NCBI RefSeq assembly: GCF_001667145.1
Contig: NZ_LZIF01000116.1
Coordinates: forward strand, 1 to 64,000
From: Mycobacterium sp. 852002-51971_SCH5477799-a
Lineage (GTDB): Bacteria > Actinomycetota > Actinomycetes > Mycobacteriales > Mycobacteriaceae
Direction: 5' to 3'
DNA: 64,000 nucleotides
Position numbers and translations under genes: made by a program. Shown here one piece after another: positions 56,075 to 64,000 of the stretch (position 1 is its first letter; each line of letters opens with the position of its first letter). A model generated the notes under the pieces. It was given only the letters and a program-made list of their open reading frames with translations, ran no database searches and was not told the DNA's origin.

Positions 56075-56096
56075 CTTGCGGCGATTCAACCGCAAG
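56075..56096 (+). promoter_or_regulatory. Inverted repeat upstream of modA
   Basis: CTTGCGG (56075-56081) and CCGCAAG (56090-56096) form a perfect 7-bp inverted repeat with an 8-nt spacer, 33 bp before the modA ATG. It may be an operator or a 5' UTR hairpin for the molybdate operon. It does not resemble the E. coli ModE site. Confidence 0.35.
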
Positions 56097-56129
56097 GCGG
56101 CCGCATCATCGGCGGGCTAGGGTTCATCC

Positions 56130-56906
56130 ATGCGTCGGATCGGGATCCTGGCCGCGGTGGTTTCGGCTGCGCTGATGGCGGGACTGGTCGGGTGTAGTCC
56201 GAAGTCGCCCTCGTCGCAGACCTTTCCGGCATCCGGCAAGGTCATGGTGTTCGCCGCGGCGTCGCTCAAGCCCGCGTTCACCCAGATCGGCCAGCAGTTC
56301 AAGAACCAGAATCCCGGCATCGGCGTCGACTTCGAGTTCGCCGGTTCGTCCGACCTGGCCACTCAGTTGACGCAGGGTGCCACCGCGGACGTCTTCGCGT
56401 CGGCCGACACCGCCCAGATGGACAAGGTCAGCAGGGCCGGCTTGCTGACCGGCGGCCCGACGAACTTCGCGTCGAACACATTGGTCATCGTCACGGCGCC
56501 GGGCAACCCGAAGACCATCAATTCCTTCGCCGATCTGGCCAAGCCAGGCCTCAACGTGGTGATCTGCCAGCAACCGGTGCCGTGCGGGGCGGCGGCGCAG
56601 CGCGTCGAAGACAGCACTGAGGTGCGTCTGCACCCGGTCAGCGAGGAACTCAGCGTGACGGATGCCCTCAACAAGGTCACCAGCGGCCAGGCCGACGCCG
56701 CGCTGGTCTATGTCACAGACGCCAAGTCCGCCGGCAACAAGGTTGCGACGGTGAACTTCCCGGAGGCTGCCAGCGCGGTCAACGTCTATCCCATCGCGGT
56801 GCTGAAGAAGGCCCCGATGGCCGCGCAAGCGCAGAAGTTCGTCGACCTGGTGACGTCACCGGCCGGCGAGCAGGTCCTGGCCCAGGCCGGCTTCGCGAAG
56901 CCCTGA
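56130..56906 (+). CDS. modA: Molybdate-binding lipoprotein ModA
   Basis: A 258-residue lipoprotein with lipobox LVGC (C22). The mature domain has the ModA motifs MVFAAASLKPAFTQI, FAGSSDLATQLTQGATADVFASADTAQM and GQADAALVYVTDA. It captures molybdate or tungstate outside the membrane for ModBC. ATG 56130 is the start. modB follows with 8 bp between. Confidence 0.95.
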   Translation: MRRIGILAAVVSAALMAGLVGCSPKSPSSQTFPASGKVMVFAAASLKPAFTQIGQQFKNQNPGIGVDFEFAGSSDLATQLTQGATADVFASADTAQMDKVSRAGLLTGGPTNFASNTLVIVTAPGNPKTINSFADLAKPGLNVVICQQPVPCGAAAQRVEDSTEVRLHPVSEELSVTDALNKVTSGQADAALVYVTDAKSAGNKVATVNFPEAASAVNVYPIAVLKKAPMAAQAQKFVDLVTSPAGEQVLAQAGFAKP

Positions 56907-56914
56907 GACTGCGG

Positions 56915-57709
56915 ATGCCCCGGCCGACGGATCTGCCCCGGTGGGTATATGTCCCCGCGACGGTTGGGACCCTCTTCGTGGTGCTGCCGCTGCTGGCCAT
57001 CGCGGTCAAGGTCGATTGGCCGCATTTCTGGTCGCTGATCTCCAGTTCATCGTCGAGTACGGCGTTGTTGCTGAGCCTGAAGACCGCCGCCGCCAGCACG
57101 GTGCTGTGCGTGGCGCTGGGGGTGCCGATGGCGCTGGTGCTGGCACGCGGTACGGCGCGGGTGATCCGGCTGCTTCGGCCGCTGATTCTGCTGCCTCTGG
57201 TGCTGCCGCCGGTGGTGGGCGGAATCGCGCTGCTATACGCGTTCGGCCGGCTCGGTTTGCTCGGGCGCTACCTGGAAGCCGCCGGTGTGAGCATCGCGTT
57301 CAGCACCACCGCCGTGGTGCTCGCACAAACCTTTGTCTCGCTGCCGTTCCTGGTGATTTCTTTGGAGGGCGCCGCCCGCACCGCGGGCGGCGATTTCGAG
57401 GTGGTGGCCGCGACGCTGGGGGCGCGTCCGAGCGTCGTCTGGTGGCGCGTCACCCTGCCGCTGCTGTTGCCGGGCGTGGTCTCGGGCGCGGTGCTGGCCT
57501 TCGCCCGTTCGCTGGGCGAGTTCGGCGCGACGCTGACGTTCGCCGGATCACGGCAGGGGGTGACCCGAACGCTGCCGCTCGAGATCTACCTGCAACGAGT
57601 CACCGACGCCAATGCCGCTGTGGCGCTGTCGATCCTGCTGGTGGTGGTGGCGGCCCTGGTGGTGTTGGGCCTGGGCAGTCGCCGGCTGACCAGATCCGAC
57701 ACCGGATAA
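56915..57709 (+). CDS. modB: Molybdate ABC transporter permease ModB
   Basis: A 264-residue permease, as in M. tuberculosis (Rv1858). Six hydrophobic helices are visible, with the EAA-type cytosolic loop around LGARPSVVWWRVTLPLLLPGV (part of the loop; GARPSVVWW contacts ModC). It forms the homodimeric membrane channel for molybdate. ATG 56915. modC starts 2 bp after its stop. Confidence 0.94.
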   Translation: MPRPTDLPRWVYVPATVGTLFVVLPLLAIAVKVDWPHFWSLISSSSSSTALLLSLKTAAASTVLCVALGVPMALVLARGTARVIRLLRPLILLPLVLPPVVGGIALLYAFGRLGLLGRYLEAAGVSIAFSTTAVVLAQTFVSLPFLVISLEGAARTAGGDFEVVAATLGARPSVVWWRVTLPLLLPGVVSGAVLAFARSLGEFGATLTFAGSRQGVTRTLPLEIYLQRVTDANAAVALSILLVVVAALVVLGLGSRRLTRSDTG

Positions 57710-57711
57710 CC

Positions 57712-58815
57712 ATGAGCGAATTGCAGCTGCGCGCCGTCGTCGCGGACCGCCACGTGGACGTGGAATTCTCCGTGGCCGCGGGCGAGGTGCTCGCCGTGCT
57801 CGGACCCAATGGCGCGGGCAAATCGACCTTGCTGCATGTCATCGCGGGGCTGCTTCGTCCCGATGACGGCGTGGTGCGGCTGGGCAACCGCGACCTGACT
57901 GACACTGCGGCCGGCGTCAACGTGGCGACCCACGACCGCCGAGTCGGGCTGCTGCTGCAAGACGCGTTGCTGTTCCCGCACCTGAGCGTTGCCGCCAACG
58001 TCGCATTCGGACCGCACAGCCGTCGTGCGGCATTACGCCCGGCGCGTGCCGCCCAGACGGCGACGGCGCTGCGCTGGCTGCGTGAGGTGGATGCCCAGCG
58101 GTTGGCCGAGCGGAAACCGCGACAGCTGTCCGGCGGACAGGCCCAGCGAGTCGCGATCGCCCGGGCGCTGGCGGCCGAACCCGACGTGCTGCTGCTCGAC
58201 GAGCCGCTGGCGGGCCTCGACGTCGCCGCGGCCGCGGCGCTCCGGGCGGTGTTGCGCAACGTCATCACTCGCATTGGTTGCGCCGCGGTCCTGGTCACCC
58301 ACGACCTGCTGGACGTGTTCACCCTGGCCGATCGCGTTCTGGTGCTGGAGTCCGGCAAGATCGCCGAAATCGGCCCGGTGCCCGAGGTGCTCAGCACACC
58401 GCGTAGCCATTTCGCGGCCCGCATCGCGGGCATCAACCTGGTGAATGGAACCGTCACCAGTGACGGCTCGCTGCGCGCGGACGCCGGCCACCGCTGGTAT
58501 GCGGCGGCTGCGGCGAGCGCCGCAACGCTGTCGCCGAAGCAGCGTGCGATCGCTGTGTTCCCGCCGACGGCGGTGGCCGTCTATCGGGAACGCCCGCACG
58601 GTAGTCCCCGCAACACTTTTGAGGTCACCGTGGCGGAGCTGGATGTCCGCGGACCGGCGGTGTGGGTGCGGGGCGCGCAGCAACCCGACGGCGCCCCGGG
58701 CCTCGCCGCCGAGATCACCGTCGACGCCGCCTCGGAGCTGCAATTGGTGCCGGGGGATCGAGTGTGGTTCTCGGTCAAGGCGCATGAGGTGTCGCTGCAT
58801 CCCGCCGCCCGCTGA
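57712..58815 (+). CDS. modC: Molybdate ABC transporter ATPase ModC
   Basis: A 367-residue ATPase with Walker A GPNGAGKST at 31-39, signature LSGGQAQRVAIARAL, Walker B VLLLDEPLAG and a C-terminal TOBE/Mop domain (about residues 290-360: NTFEVTVAELDVRGPAVWV) that senses molybdate and can inhibit transport. It ends the mod operon, 120 bp before apa. Confidence 0.94.
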   Translation: MSELQLRAVVADRHVDVEFSVAAGEVLAVLGPNGAGKSTLLHVIAGLLRPDDGVVRLGNRDLTDTAAGVNVATHDRRVGLLLQDALLFPHLSVAANVAFGPHSRRAALRPARAAQTATALRWLREVDAQRLAERKPRQLSGGQAQRVAIARALAAEPDVLLLDEPLAGLDVAAAAALRAVLRNVITRIGCAAVLVTHDLLDVFTLADRVLVLESGKIAEIGPVPEVLSTPRSHFAARIAGINLVNGTVTSDGSLRADAGHRWYAAAAASAATLSPKQRAIAVFPPTAVAVYRERPHGSPRNTFEVTVAELDVRGPAVWVRGAQQPDGAPGLAAEITVDAASELQLVPGDRVWFSVKAHEVSLHPAAR

Positions 58816-58935
58816 CGCGGCCGTGCATGGCGGCGAGCCAAAGACGGATTGCACATTGGCAACATCGGTAAATCCACGCAGCATTAGTCCGCAATCACCC
58901 TTGCGTCACAGCGGTAACACGGTAGGTTCGTCGCC

Positions 58936-60090
58936 ATGGAACAGGTGGACCCGACCTCGACCCGTCGCAAAGGACTGTGGACGACGCTGGCGATCACCAC
59001 GGTGACCGGTGCCAGCGCACTCGCCATCGCGTTGCCGGCAGCTTCCAAAGCCGATCCCGAGGTGCCCACGCCGGTGCCGCCGAGCACGGCCGTGGCCCCG
59101 CCGGGGGCGCCGGCTACCAACGCTCCGCCGGCCGCGCCGGCGCCACCGGCCGGCCAGGTGCCGAATGCGCAACCGGCACCGGGTGATCCCAACGCTGCTC
59201 CACCGCCGCCGCTGAACCCCAACGGGGCGCCGCCCCCACCCGTCGACCCGAATGCGCCGCCGCCACCGCCTGCTGATCCGAACGCCGGGCGGATCACCAA
59301 CGCGGTCGGCGGATTCAGCTACGTCCTGCCGGCCGGCTGGGTGGAGTCGGACGCGTCGCACCTCGACTACGGCTCAGCGCTGCTTAGCAAGGTCACCGGT
59401 CCGCCGCCGGCCCCCGACCAGCCACCACCGGTCGCGAACGACACTCGGATCGTGATGGGCCGCTTGGACCAAAAGCTTTACGCCAGTGCGGAAGCCAACA
59501 ATGCCAAGGCCGCGGTGCGGCTGGGGTCGGACATGGGCGAATTCTTCATGCCCTACCCGGGCACCCGGATCAACCAGGACACCACCCCCCTCAACGGAAG
59601 CAACGGGAGCACCGGCAGCGCGTCGTACTACGAAGTCAAGTTCAGCGACGCGTCCAAGCCGAACGGCCAGATCTGGACGGGCGTGATCGGTTCAGCTAAC
59701 GGCGGGACCGCCCAACGCTGGTTCGTGGTGTGGCTCGGAACCTCGAACGACCCGGTGGACAGGGGGGCGGCCAAGGCGCTCACCGAGTCGATTCAGGCGT
59801 CGGCACCCCCTGCGGCCCCAGGAGGCGCCGCCGCCGCGCCAGGAGCACCGGCCCCGGGAACACCGGCGGCGCCAGGAGCGCCCCCGCCGGCACCAGCGCC
59901 CGCGGCTCCGGGAGCACCGGCACCAGCGCCCGCGGCTCCGGGGGCACCTGCGCCAGCGCCCGGGGCTCCGGGAGCACCGGCACCAGCGCCCGGGGCTCCG
60001 GGGGTACCTGCGCCGGTTCCGGGCGGCGCGCCGGCCTCCGAAGTCAGCCCGCCCCCCACACCGACTCCTCAGCAGACCCTCTCGGCCTGA
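58936..60090 (+). CDS. apa: Secreted Ala/Pro-rich antigen Apa (fibronectin-attachment protein, 45/47 kDa)
   Basis: A 384-residue secreted glycoprotein. The signal peptide ends at SKADPEVP (about residue 40), followed by Pro/Ala-rich stretches with Thr and the fibronectin-binding region NAVGGFSYVLPAGWVESDA. The C-terminal tail has four 30-bp repeats coding APAPAAPGAP/APAPGAPGAP (59890-60009), making it about 60 residues longer than M. tuberculosis Apa (325). Apa proteins are O-mannosylated on Thr and are strong T-cell antigens. It was once called modD but is not part of molybdate transport. Confidence 0.94.
   Translation: MEQVDPTSTRRKGLWTTLAITTVTGASALAIALPAASKADPEVPTPVPPSTAVAPPGAPATNAPPAAPAPPAGQVPNAQPAPGDPNAAPPPPLNPNGAPPPPVDPNAPPPPPADPNAGRITNAVGGFSYVLPAGWVESDASHLDYGSALLSKVTGPPPAPDQPPPVANDTRIVMGRLDQKLYASAEANNAKAAVRLGSDMGEFFMPYPGTRINQDTTPLNGSNGSTGSASYYEVKFSDASKPNGQIWTGVIGSANGGTAQRWFVVWLGTSNDPVDRGAAKALTESIQASAPPAAPGGAAAAPGAPAPGTPAAPGAPPPAPAPAAPGAPAPAPAAPGAPAPAPGAPGAPAPAPGAPGVPAPVPGGAPASEVSPPPTPTPQQTLSA
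59890..60009 (+). repeat. Four tandem 30-bp units in the 3' part of apa
   Basis: Units begin at 59890, 59920, 59950 and 59980. They differ at a few positions (CGCGGC against CGGGGC; GGAGCA, GGGGCA and GGGGTA) and code decapeptides APAPAAPGAP (twice) and APAPGAPGAP (twice). Such minisatellites tend to change copy number between strains. Confidence 0.9.
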
Positions 60091-60181
60091 CTGCGCCGCT
60101 CGATCGTCGCGAAACCGACTGGTTAACCGTCTCCAATTCGGCACCCGTTTCGTAACCCAAACTGGGTATACCGAAATGACG

Positions 60182-60203
60182 GCCCAGCAAATAGCTGGGC
60201 TTT
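60182..60203 (+). promoter_or_regulatory. Stem-loop between apa and the GlsB-family gene
   Basis: GCCCAGC (60182-60188) pairs perfectly with GCTGGGC (60194-60200) around AAATA, followed by TTT. It is 92 bp after the apa stop and 25 bp before ATG 60228. It may end the apa transcript or act in the 5' leader of the next gene; the short U-run makes either only moderate. Confidence 0.45.
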
Positions 60204-60227
60204 GCCCGTGATTGCAAGGAGACTTTC

Positions 60228-60527
60228 ATGACCGTCATGGCAGCTACAGAATTTCTTGCCCGCTCAAGCACTTTGACCAGCGTCGGCTGGATCGGTTACA
60301 TCATCATCGGCGGTCTCGCCGGAGCCCTCGCCAGCAGAATCATCCGGGGCAGCGGCGCCGGCATCGTGATGGACATAATCATCGGTATCGTGGGCGCCCT
60401 GATCGGTGGCTTCATCCTCAGCTTCTTCGTCAACACCGCTGGTGGCGGCATCATCTTCACGTTCTTCACGGCGCTGCTCGGCGCCCTGCTGCTGCTCTGG
60501 ATTGTCGGGATGGTGCGCAGGACGTAA
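60228..60527 (+). CDS. GlsB/YeaQ/YmgE-family small membrane protein (Rv1861-like)
   Basis: A 99-residue protein with three Gly-rich membrane helices (GYIIIGGLAGALASRIIRG; MDIIIGIVGALIGGFILSFF; IFTFFTALLGALLLLWIVG), the transglycosylase-associated/GlsB pattern. Family members are stress-induced and of unknown function. ATG 60228 has AAGGAG at good spacing. A GGGTAT at 60164-60169 recalls SigF -10 elements, but its upstream GTTTCG is only 11 bp away, too short. Confidence 0.88.
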   Translation: MTVMAATEFLARSSTLTSVGWIGYIIIGGLAGALASRIIRGSGAGIVMDIIIGIVGALIGGFILSFFVNTAGGGIIFTFFTALLGALLLLWIVGMVRRT

Positions 60528-60574
60528 TCGGCTTAACCCGTTGCGGCCGTGGTGGTTAGCGGCATGATGGATTG

Positions 60575-61606
60575 ATGCCCCCGCCGGCGACCACCACGGC
60601 AATGCGCGCCTGGCGCGTGCGTCGCCCCGGGCCGATGAGCACCGGCCCGCTGGAGCAAGTCGCCGCCGAGATACCGCGGCCAGGCCCCTCCGAACTGCTG
60701 GTGGCCGTGCGCGCGTGCGGGGTCTGCCGCACCGACCTGCACGTCACCGAAGGTGACCTCCCCGTCCACCGCGATCGGGTCACTCCGGGCCATGAAGTGG
60801 TCGGTGAAGTCATCGAGATGGGTTCTGCGGCCGGTGATGGCGAATTCCGGATTGGCGACCGGGTGGGCATCGCCTGGCTGCGCCACACCTGCGGCGTATG
60901 CAAATACTGTCGCCGCGGTGACGAGAACCTCTGCCCTCACTCCCGCTACACCGGTTGGGACGCCGACGGCGGCTACGCCGAATTCACCACCGTCCCGGCA
61001 GCTTTCGCGCATCCGCTGCCGAGCGGCTACAGCGATAGCGAGCTGGCCCCGTTGTTGTGTGCGGGCATCATCGGCTACCGTTCGCTGCTGCGCGCCGAGC
61101 TGCCGCCCGGTGGGCGCCTGGGCCTGTACGGCTTCGGCGGCAGCGCGCACATCACCGCCCAGGTGGCGCTGGCGCAAGGCGCCGAGGTGCACGTGATGAC
61201 CCGCGGATCCCGGGCGCAAGAACTGGCGCTGAAGCTCGGTGCGGCATCGGCCCAAGGCGCAGCCGATCCGCCCCCGGTGCCGCTGGATGCCGCGATCCTG
61301 TTCGCTCCGGTGGGTGATCTGGTGCTGCCCGCGCTGGAGGCGCTGGACCGCGGCGGCACCCTGGCGATCGCAGGCATCCACCTGTCCGACATCCCGACCC
61401 TGAACTACCAGCGTCACCTTTTCCAGGAACGCCAAGTCCGGTCGGTCACGTCCAACACCCGGGCCGACGCGCGGGCCTTCCTCGACTTCGCGGGCAGTCA
61501 CCACATTGAGGTGACGACACCGGAATATCCGCTTGGACAGGCGGATCGGGCGCTGGCGGATCTCAGCGCCGGCCGGATCGCCGGTGCGGCGGTGCTGCTC
61601 GTCTGA
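60575..61606 (+). CDS. adhA: Zinc-dependent alcohol dehydrogenase AdhA
   Basis: A 343-residue medium-chain dehydrogenase. Catalytic zinc ligands lie in ACGVCRTDLH and PGHEVVGEV; the structural zinc site is CGVCKYCRRGDENLC. The nucleotide-binding motif is GLYGFGGSAHI, which deviates from the usual GxGxxG. It converts primary alcohols and aldehydes, probably with NAD. ATG 60575 (MPPPATTTAMRAW) is preferred over a TTG at 60572. It converges on the CPBP gene with 6 bp between stops. Confidence 0.9.
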   Translation: MPPPATTTAMRAWRVRRPGPMSTGPLEQVAAEIPRPGPSELLVAVRACGVCRTDLHVTEGDLPVHRDRVTPGHEVVGEVIEMGSAAGDGEFRIGDRVGIAWLRHTCGVCKYCRRGDENLCPHSRYTGWDADGGYAEFTTVPAAFAHPLPSGYSDSELAPLLCAGIIGYRSLLRAELPPGGRLGLYGFGGSAHITAQVALAQGAEVHVMTRGSRAQELALKLGAASAQGAADPPPVPLDAAILFAPVGDLVLPALEALDRGGTLAIAGIHLSDIPTLNYQRHLFQERQVRSVTSNTRADARAFLDFAGSHHIEVTTPEYPLGQADRALADLSAGRIAGAAVLLV

Positions 61607-61612
61607 TTCGCG

Positions 61613-62374
61613 TCAGGTGGACAGGTGCCAAACCAACGCGGCCGCCAGCGCGCCGAGCCCGTTCAACGACCAGTGCAACGCGATGGGCGCGATCAGGCTG
61701 CCGCTGCGCCGGCGCAGCCAGCTGAAGACGAAGCCGGCGGCCCCGGTCGCGAGGACCGCCCCGGTCACGCCGATCAGCATGCCCACCAGCCCGCCGCCGA
61801 ACAGCCGGCTGAAACCCACGTTGCTGCTGGTCAGCCCGAACGACGTCGCGACGTGCCACAACCCGAACAACAGGGAACCCGCCAGCGCGACGCCGCGAAA
61901 GCCCCAGGCCCGATTCAGTGCGCCGTGCAGGACACCGCGAAAGGCCAGCTCCTCGGGAATGACGGTCTGCAGCGGGATGACGACCATCGAGGCGACCATC
62001 GCTCCGGAGATCGTGGCGTAGCGGTTGTTCATGAACATGGGCCGGGTCGCCGGCAGCAGCACGCCCAGCGCGATCACCGATGCCACGAGCGCCACGGCGG
62101 CCAGCGCGTAACCGACGCCCGGCCTCCAGTGCTCGCGACCCAGGCCGAGGTCCGCCCAGCCCAAGCCCCGCCAGCGCATCAAGATGACCAGCCCAACAGC
62201 CGCGGCCGGGACGGTCGCGATGCTCGCCCACGGCGTGGTGAAGTGCGCGATCAGGTTGGTCAGCACCAGCACGACCACGACGACGGCGATGTCGAGGTGG
62301 ATCCGGAAGCGGTGCAGCGCCGACTGCTGGGACACCGCGGGTTGAATGTCGGCTGTCCCGGTGGCGTCAAGCAT
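61613..62374 (-). CDS. CPBP-family intramembrane metalloprotease (Rv1863c-like)
   Basis: A 253-residue membrane protein with about seven helices and the CPBP/Abi motifs: PEELAFRGVL (EExxxR), FGLWHV and the final HWSLN. The family includes CAAX prenyl proteases and bacteriocin self-immunity proteins; the substrate here is unknown. It starts 30 bp after the phosphoketolase stop, so both are in one transcript. Confidence 0.88.
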   Translation of the reverse strand: MLDATGTADIQPAVSQQSALHRFRIHLDIAVVVVVLVLTNLIAHFTTPWASIATVPAAAVGLVILMRWRGLGWADLGLGREHWRPGVGYALAAVALVASVIALGVLLPATRPMFMNNRYATISGAMVASMVVIPLQTVIPEELAFRGVLHGALNRAWGFRGVALAGSLLFGLWHVATSFGLTSSNVGFSRLFGGGLVGMLIGVTGAVLATGAAGFVFSWLRRRSGSLIAPIALHWSLNGLGALAAALVWHLST

Positions 62375-62404
62375 CCGACCAGTTTACCGGCGCCCGACCA
62401 TCAC

Positions 62405-64000
62405 TCACTGCGTTCGTTCTGCTCGCTCAGCCGTCCAGGTCCAGCCGGCGATCCGCGGGTCGTCCTCGCCGTGCTCGCGCGTGTATGTCCGCGCCGCGAG
62501 GCGGGCGTCGACCATGCGCTGACGCAACATGGCGGCGCGACTGGCCAGCCCGTCCACTCGATCGATGACGTCCATGACTAGGTGGAAACGGTCCAGATCA
62601 TTGAGCATCACCATGTCGAAGGGCGTGGTTGTGGTGCCGCGTTCCTTGAAGCCGCGCACGTGCAGGTGGGCATGGTTGGTGCGACTGTAGGTGAGCCGAT
62701 GGATCAACCAGGGATAGCCGTGATAGGCGAAAATGACCGGCCTGTCGCGGGTGAACAGCGCGTCGAACTCGCGGTCGGGCAGGCCGTGCGGGTGCTCTGA
62801 ATCCGGCTGTAGCCGCATCAGATCGACGACGTTGATCACGCGGACGCCGAGCTCGGGCAGCTCGGAGCGCAGGATGTCGGCGGCGGCCAGCGTCTCGAGG
62901 GTGGGGATGTCGCCGGCGCAGGCCAGCACCACGTCGGGTTCGTCGGTGGCCGTGCTCGCCCAGGGCCAGATGCCCAGGCCGCGCGTGCAGTGCGCGATCG
63001 CTTCGTTCATGTCGAGGTAGGCCAGCGCGGGCTGCTTGCCGGCGACGATGACGTTGATGTAGTCGCGGCTGCGCAGACAGTGATCGGCCACCGAGAGCAG
63101 CGTGTTGCCGTCGGGCGGTAGGTAGACGCGAGTCAGCTCCGGTCGCTTGTTGGCGACCAGGTCGATGAAGCCCGGGTCTTGGTGGGATGCGCCGTTGTGG
63201 TCCTGGCGCCACACGTGCGAACTGAGCAGGTAGTTGAGCGACGCGATCGGCCTGCGCCACGGCAACTCCCGGCTGGTGGCAAGCCATTTCGCGTGCTGGT
63301 TCAGCATCGAGTCGACGATGTGCACGAACGCTTCGTAGCAGTTGAACAACCCATGCCGCCCGGTCAGCAGGTAGCCCTCCAGCCAGCCCTGGCACAGGTG
63401 CTCGGAGAGCACCTCCATCACGCGGCCGTCGGGCGCGAGGTGCTCGTCGTCGGGCTCGACCTCCGACAGCCACACCTTGTCCGTCGACCCGTAGACGGCG
63501 TCGAGCCGATTGGAGGCCGTCTCGTCGGGCCCCATCAGCCGGAACCGGTCGCGGTTGCGGGCGATCACGTCGCGCAGGAACGCACCGAGTACCCGGGTGG
63601 CCTCGTGCGTGGTGGCCGCCGGCCGCTCGACGGCCACGGCGTAGTCGCGAAAGTCCGGCAGGTCCAGATCGTGCAGCAATAACCCGCCGTTGGCGTGCGG
63701 GTTGGCGCTCATCCGGCGATCACCGGTGGGCGCCAGCGCCCGCAATTCGTCACGCAGCCTGCCGTTTTCGTCGAAAAGCTGATCGGGGGAGTAACTGCGC
63801 AGCCACTCCTCGAGCTGGGAGCGGTGCTCGGGATTGTCGTGCGTCTCGGACAGCGGCACCTGATGAGAACGCCAGGTGCCTTCAACCTTCTTGCCGTCGA
63901 CCACCTTCGGCCCGGTCCAGCCTTTGGGCGTGCGCAGCACGATCATCGGCCACACCGGTCGCTCGGCCTGACCGCCGCCGCGGGCCGCGGCCTGGATCGC
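62405..64000 (-). CDS. xfp: Phosphoketolase (xylulose-5-P/fructose-6-P), C-terminal part; 5' end beyond the window
   Basis: The frame is open to the last base and covers 531 residues of an enzyme usually near 790. Recognisable stretches are RPVWPMIVLRTPKGWTGP, the GDRRMSANPHANGG and GPDETASNRLDAVYG blocks of the middle domain, HNGASHQDPGFIDLVANKRP and CAGDIPTLETLAAADILRSE. It splits ketose phosphates into acetyl phosphate and aldose phosphate using thiamine diphosphate, feeding acetyl-CoA through Pta. The ThDP N-domain lies outside. M. tuberculosis, as I recall, has no phosphoketolase here. Confidence 0.92.
   Translation of the reverse strand, partial: AIQAAARGGGQAERPVWPMIVLRTPKGWTGPKVVDGKKVEGTWRSHQVPLSETHDNPEHRSQLEEWLRSYSPDQLFDENGRLRDELRALAPTGDRRMSANPHANGGLLLHDLDLPDFRDYAVAVERPAATTHEATRVLGAFLRDVIARNRDRFRLMGPDETASNRLDAVYGSTDKVWLSEVEPDDEHLAPDGRVMEVLSEHLCQGWLEGYLLTGRHGLFNCYEAFVHIVDSMLNQHAKWLATSRELPWRRPIASLNYLLSSHVWRQDHNGASHQDPGFIDLVANKRPELTRVYLPPDGNTLLSVADHCLRSRDYINVIVAGKQPALAYLDMNEAIAHCTRGLGIWPWASTATDEPDVVLACAGDIPTLETLAAADILRSELPELGVRVINVVDLMRLQPDSEHPHGLPDREFDALFTRDRPVIFAYHGYPWLIHRLTYSRTNHAHLHVRGFKERGTTTTPFDMVMLNDLDRFHLVMDVIDRVDGLASRAAMLRQRMVDARLAARTYTREHGEDDPRIAGWTWTAERAERTQ

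Noticed and set aside
60147..60169. SigF-type promoter before the GlsB-family gene (GTTTCG, GGGTAT)
   Set aside because: The spacing is 11 bp, well below the 15-17 bp expected for mycobacterial SigF.

Overview
This 64 kb window is chromosomal DNA of a slow-growing, non-tuberculous Mycobacterium. It is GC-rich, carries the ESX-5 secretion locus (known only from slow growers), PPE genes and DUF732 genes, and uses GTG/TTG starts and leaderless promoters. Its gene order follows, from memory of M. tuberculosis H37Rv, about Rv1793 to Rv1863c. It lacks PE_PGRS genes, PE20, lppT, lipZ, dhaA, vapBC13 and the urease operon. Urease and PE_PGRS absence suggests a M. avium-complex-like species; that placement is inference.

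Layout. 1-7766: the 3' half of ESX-5 (esx tail, espG5, eccD5, mycP5, eccE5, eccA5). 7767-16657: an accessory block with a beheaded PPE remnant fused in frame behind the eccA5 stop, four PPE-SVP genes and four small secreted DUF732 genes, with no PE partner, leading into mgtC. 16782-22705: mgtC, a membrane sterol-desaturase-like hydroxylase, a secreted trypsin-like protease, a Ddn-like nitroreductase divergent from a TetR regulator, and a VOC plus FAD-dehydrogenase pair. 22712-28766: bacA (Rv1819c type) divergent from ilvG, then secA2. 28860-35153: a conserved housekeeping block: pgsA2, two DUF881 genes flanking sbp, gcvH, garA, two MerR-type regulators and a bifunctional-nuclease-family gene. 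35212-38317: a tandem glycine riboswitch and gcvB. 38337-39919: a DUF2236/TetR operon with a palindromic operator. 40112-54122: mostly minus-strand genes: a VWA/solute-binding protein, glcB, two CNNM/CBS proteins, guaB1, gnd1, a BlaR-like M56 protease, blaI, then a divergent iron-responsive sRNA of the MrsI type and a thioesterase, then ndh. 54305-64000: an F420 oxidoreductase, an SDR, modABC, apa, a GlsB-family membrane protein, adhA, a CPBP protease and the C-terminal two thirds of a phosphoketolase.

How the genes work together. EspG5 chaperones PE-PPE substrates, EccD5/EccE5 and MycP5 build the ESX-5 membrane complex and EccA5 is its cytosolic AAA+ ATPase; the neighbouring PPE genes are probable substrates. 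The gcvH/gcvB genes form part of the glycine cleavage system, with gcvB sensed by glycine itself; garA, next to gcvH, controls the 2-oxoglutarate node. The strongest regulatory features are the glycine riboswitch with mutually exclusive pairings (35307-35439), the IdeR box plus sRNA plus terminator between blaI and the thioesterase (52051-52190), and the TetR operator at 39933-39957.

I did not find a CRISPR array, phage, insertion sequence, rRNA or tRNA. Product names rest on remembered family resemblance and motifs, not on database searches.
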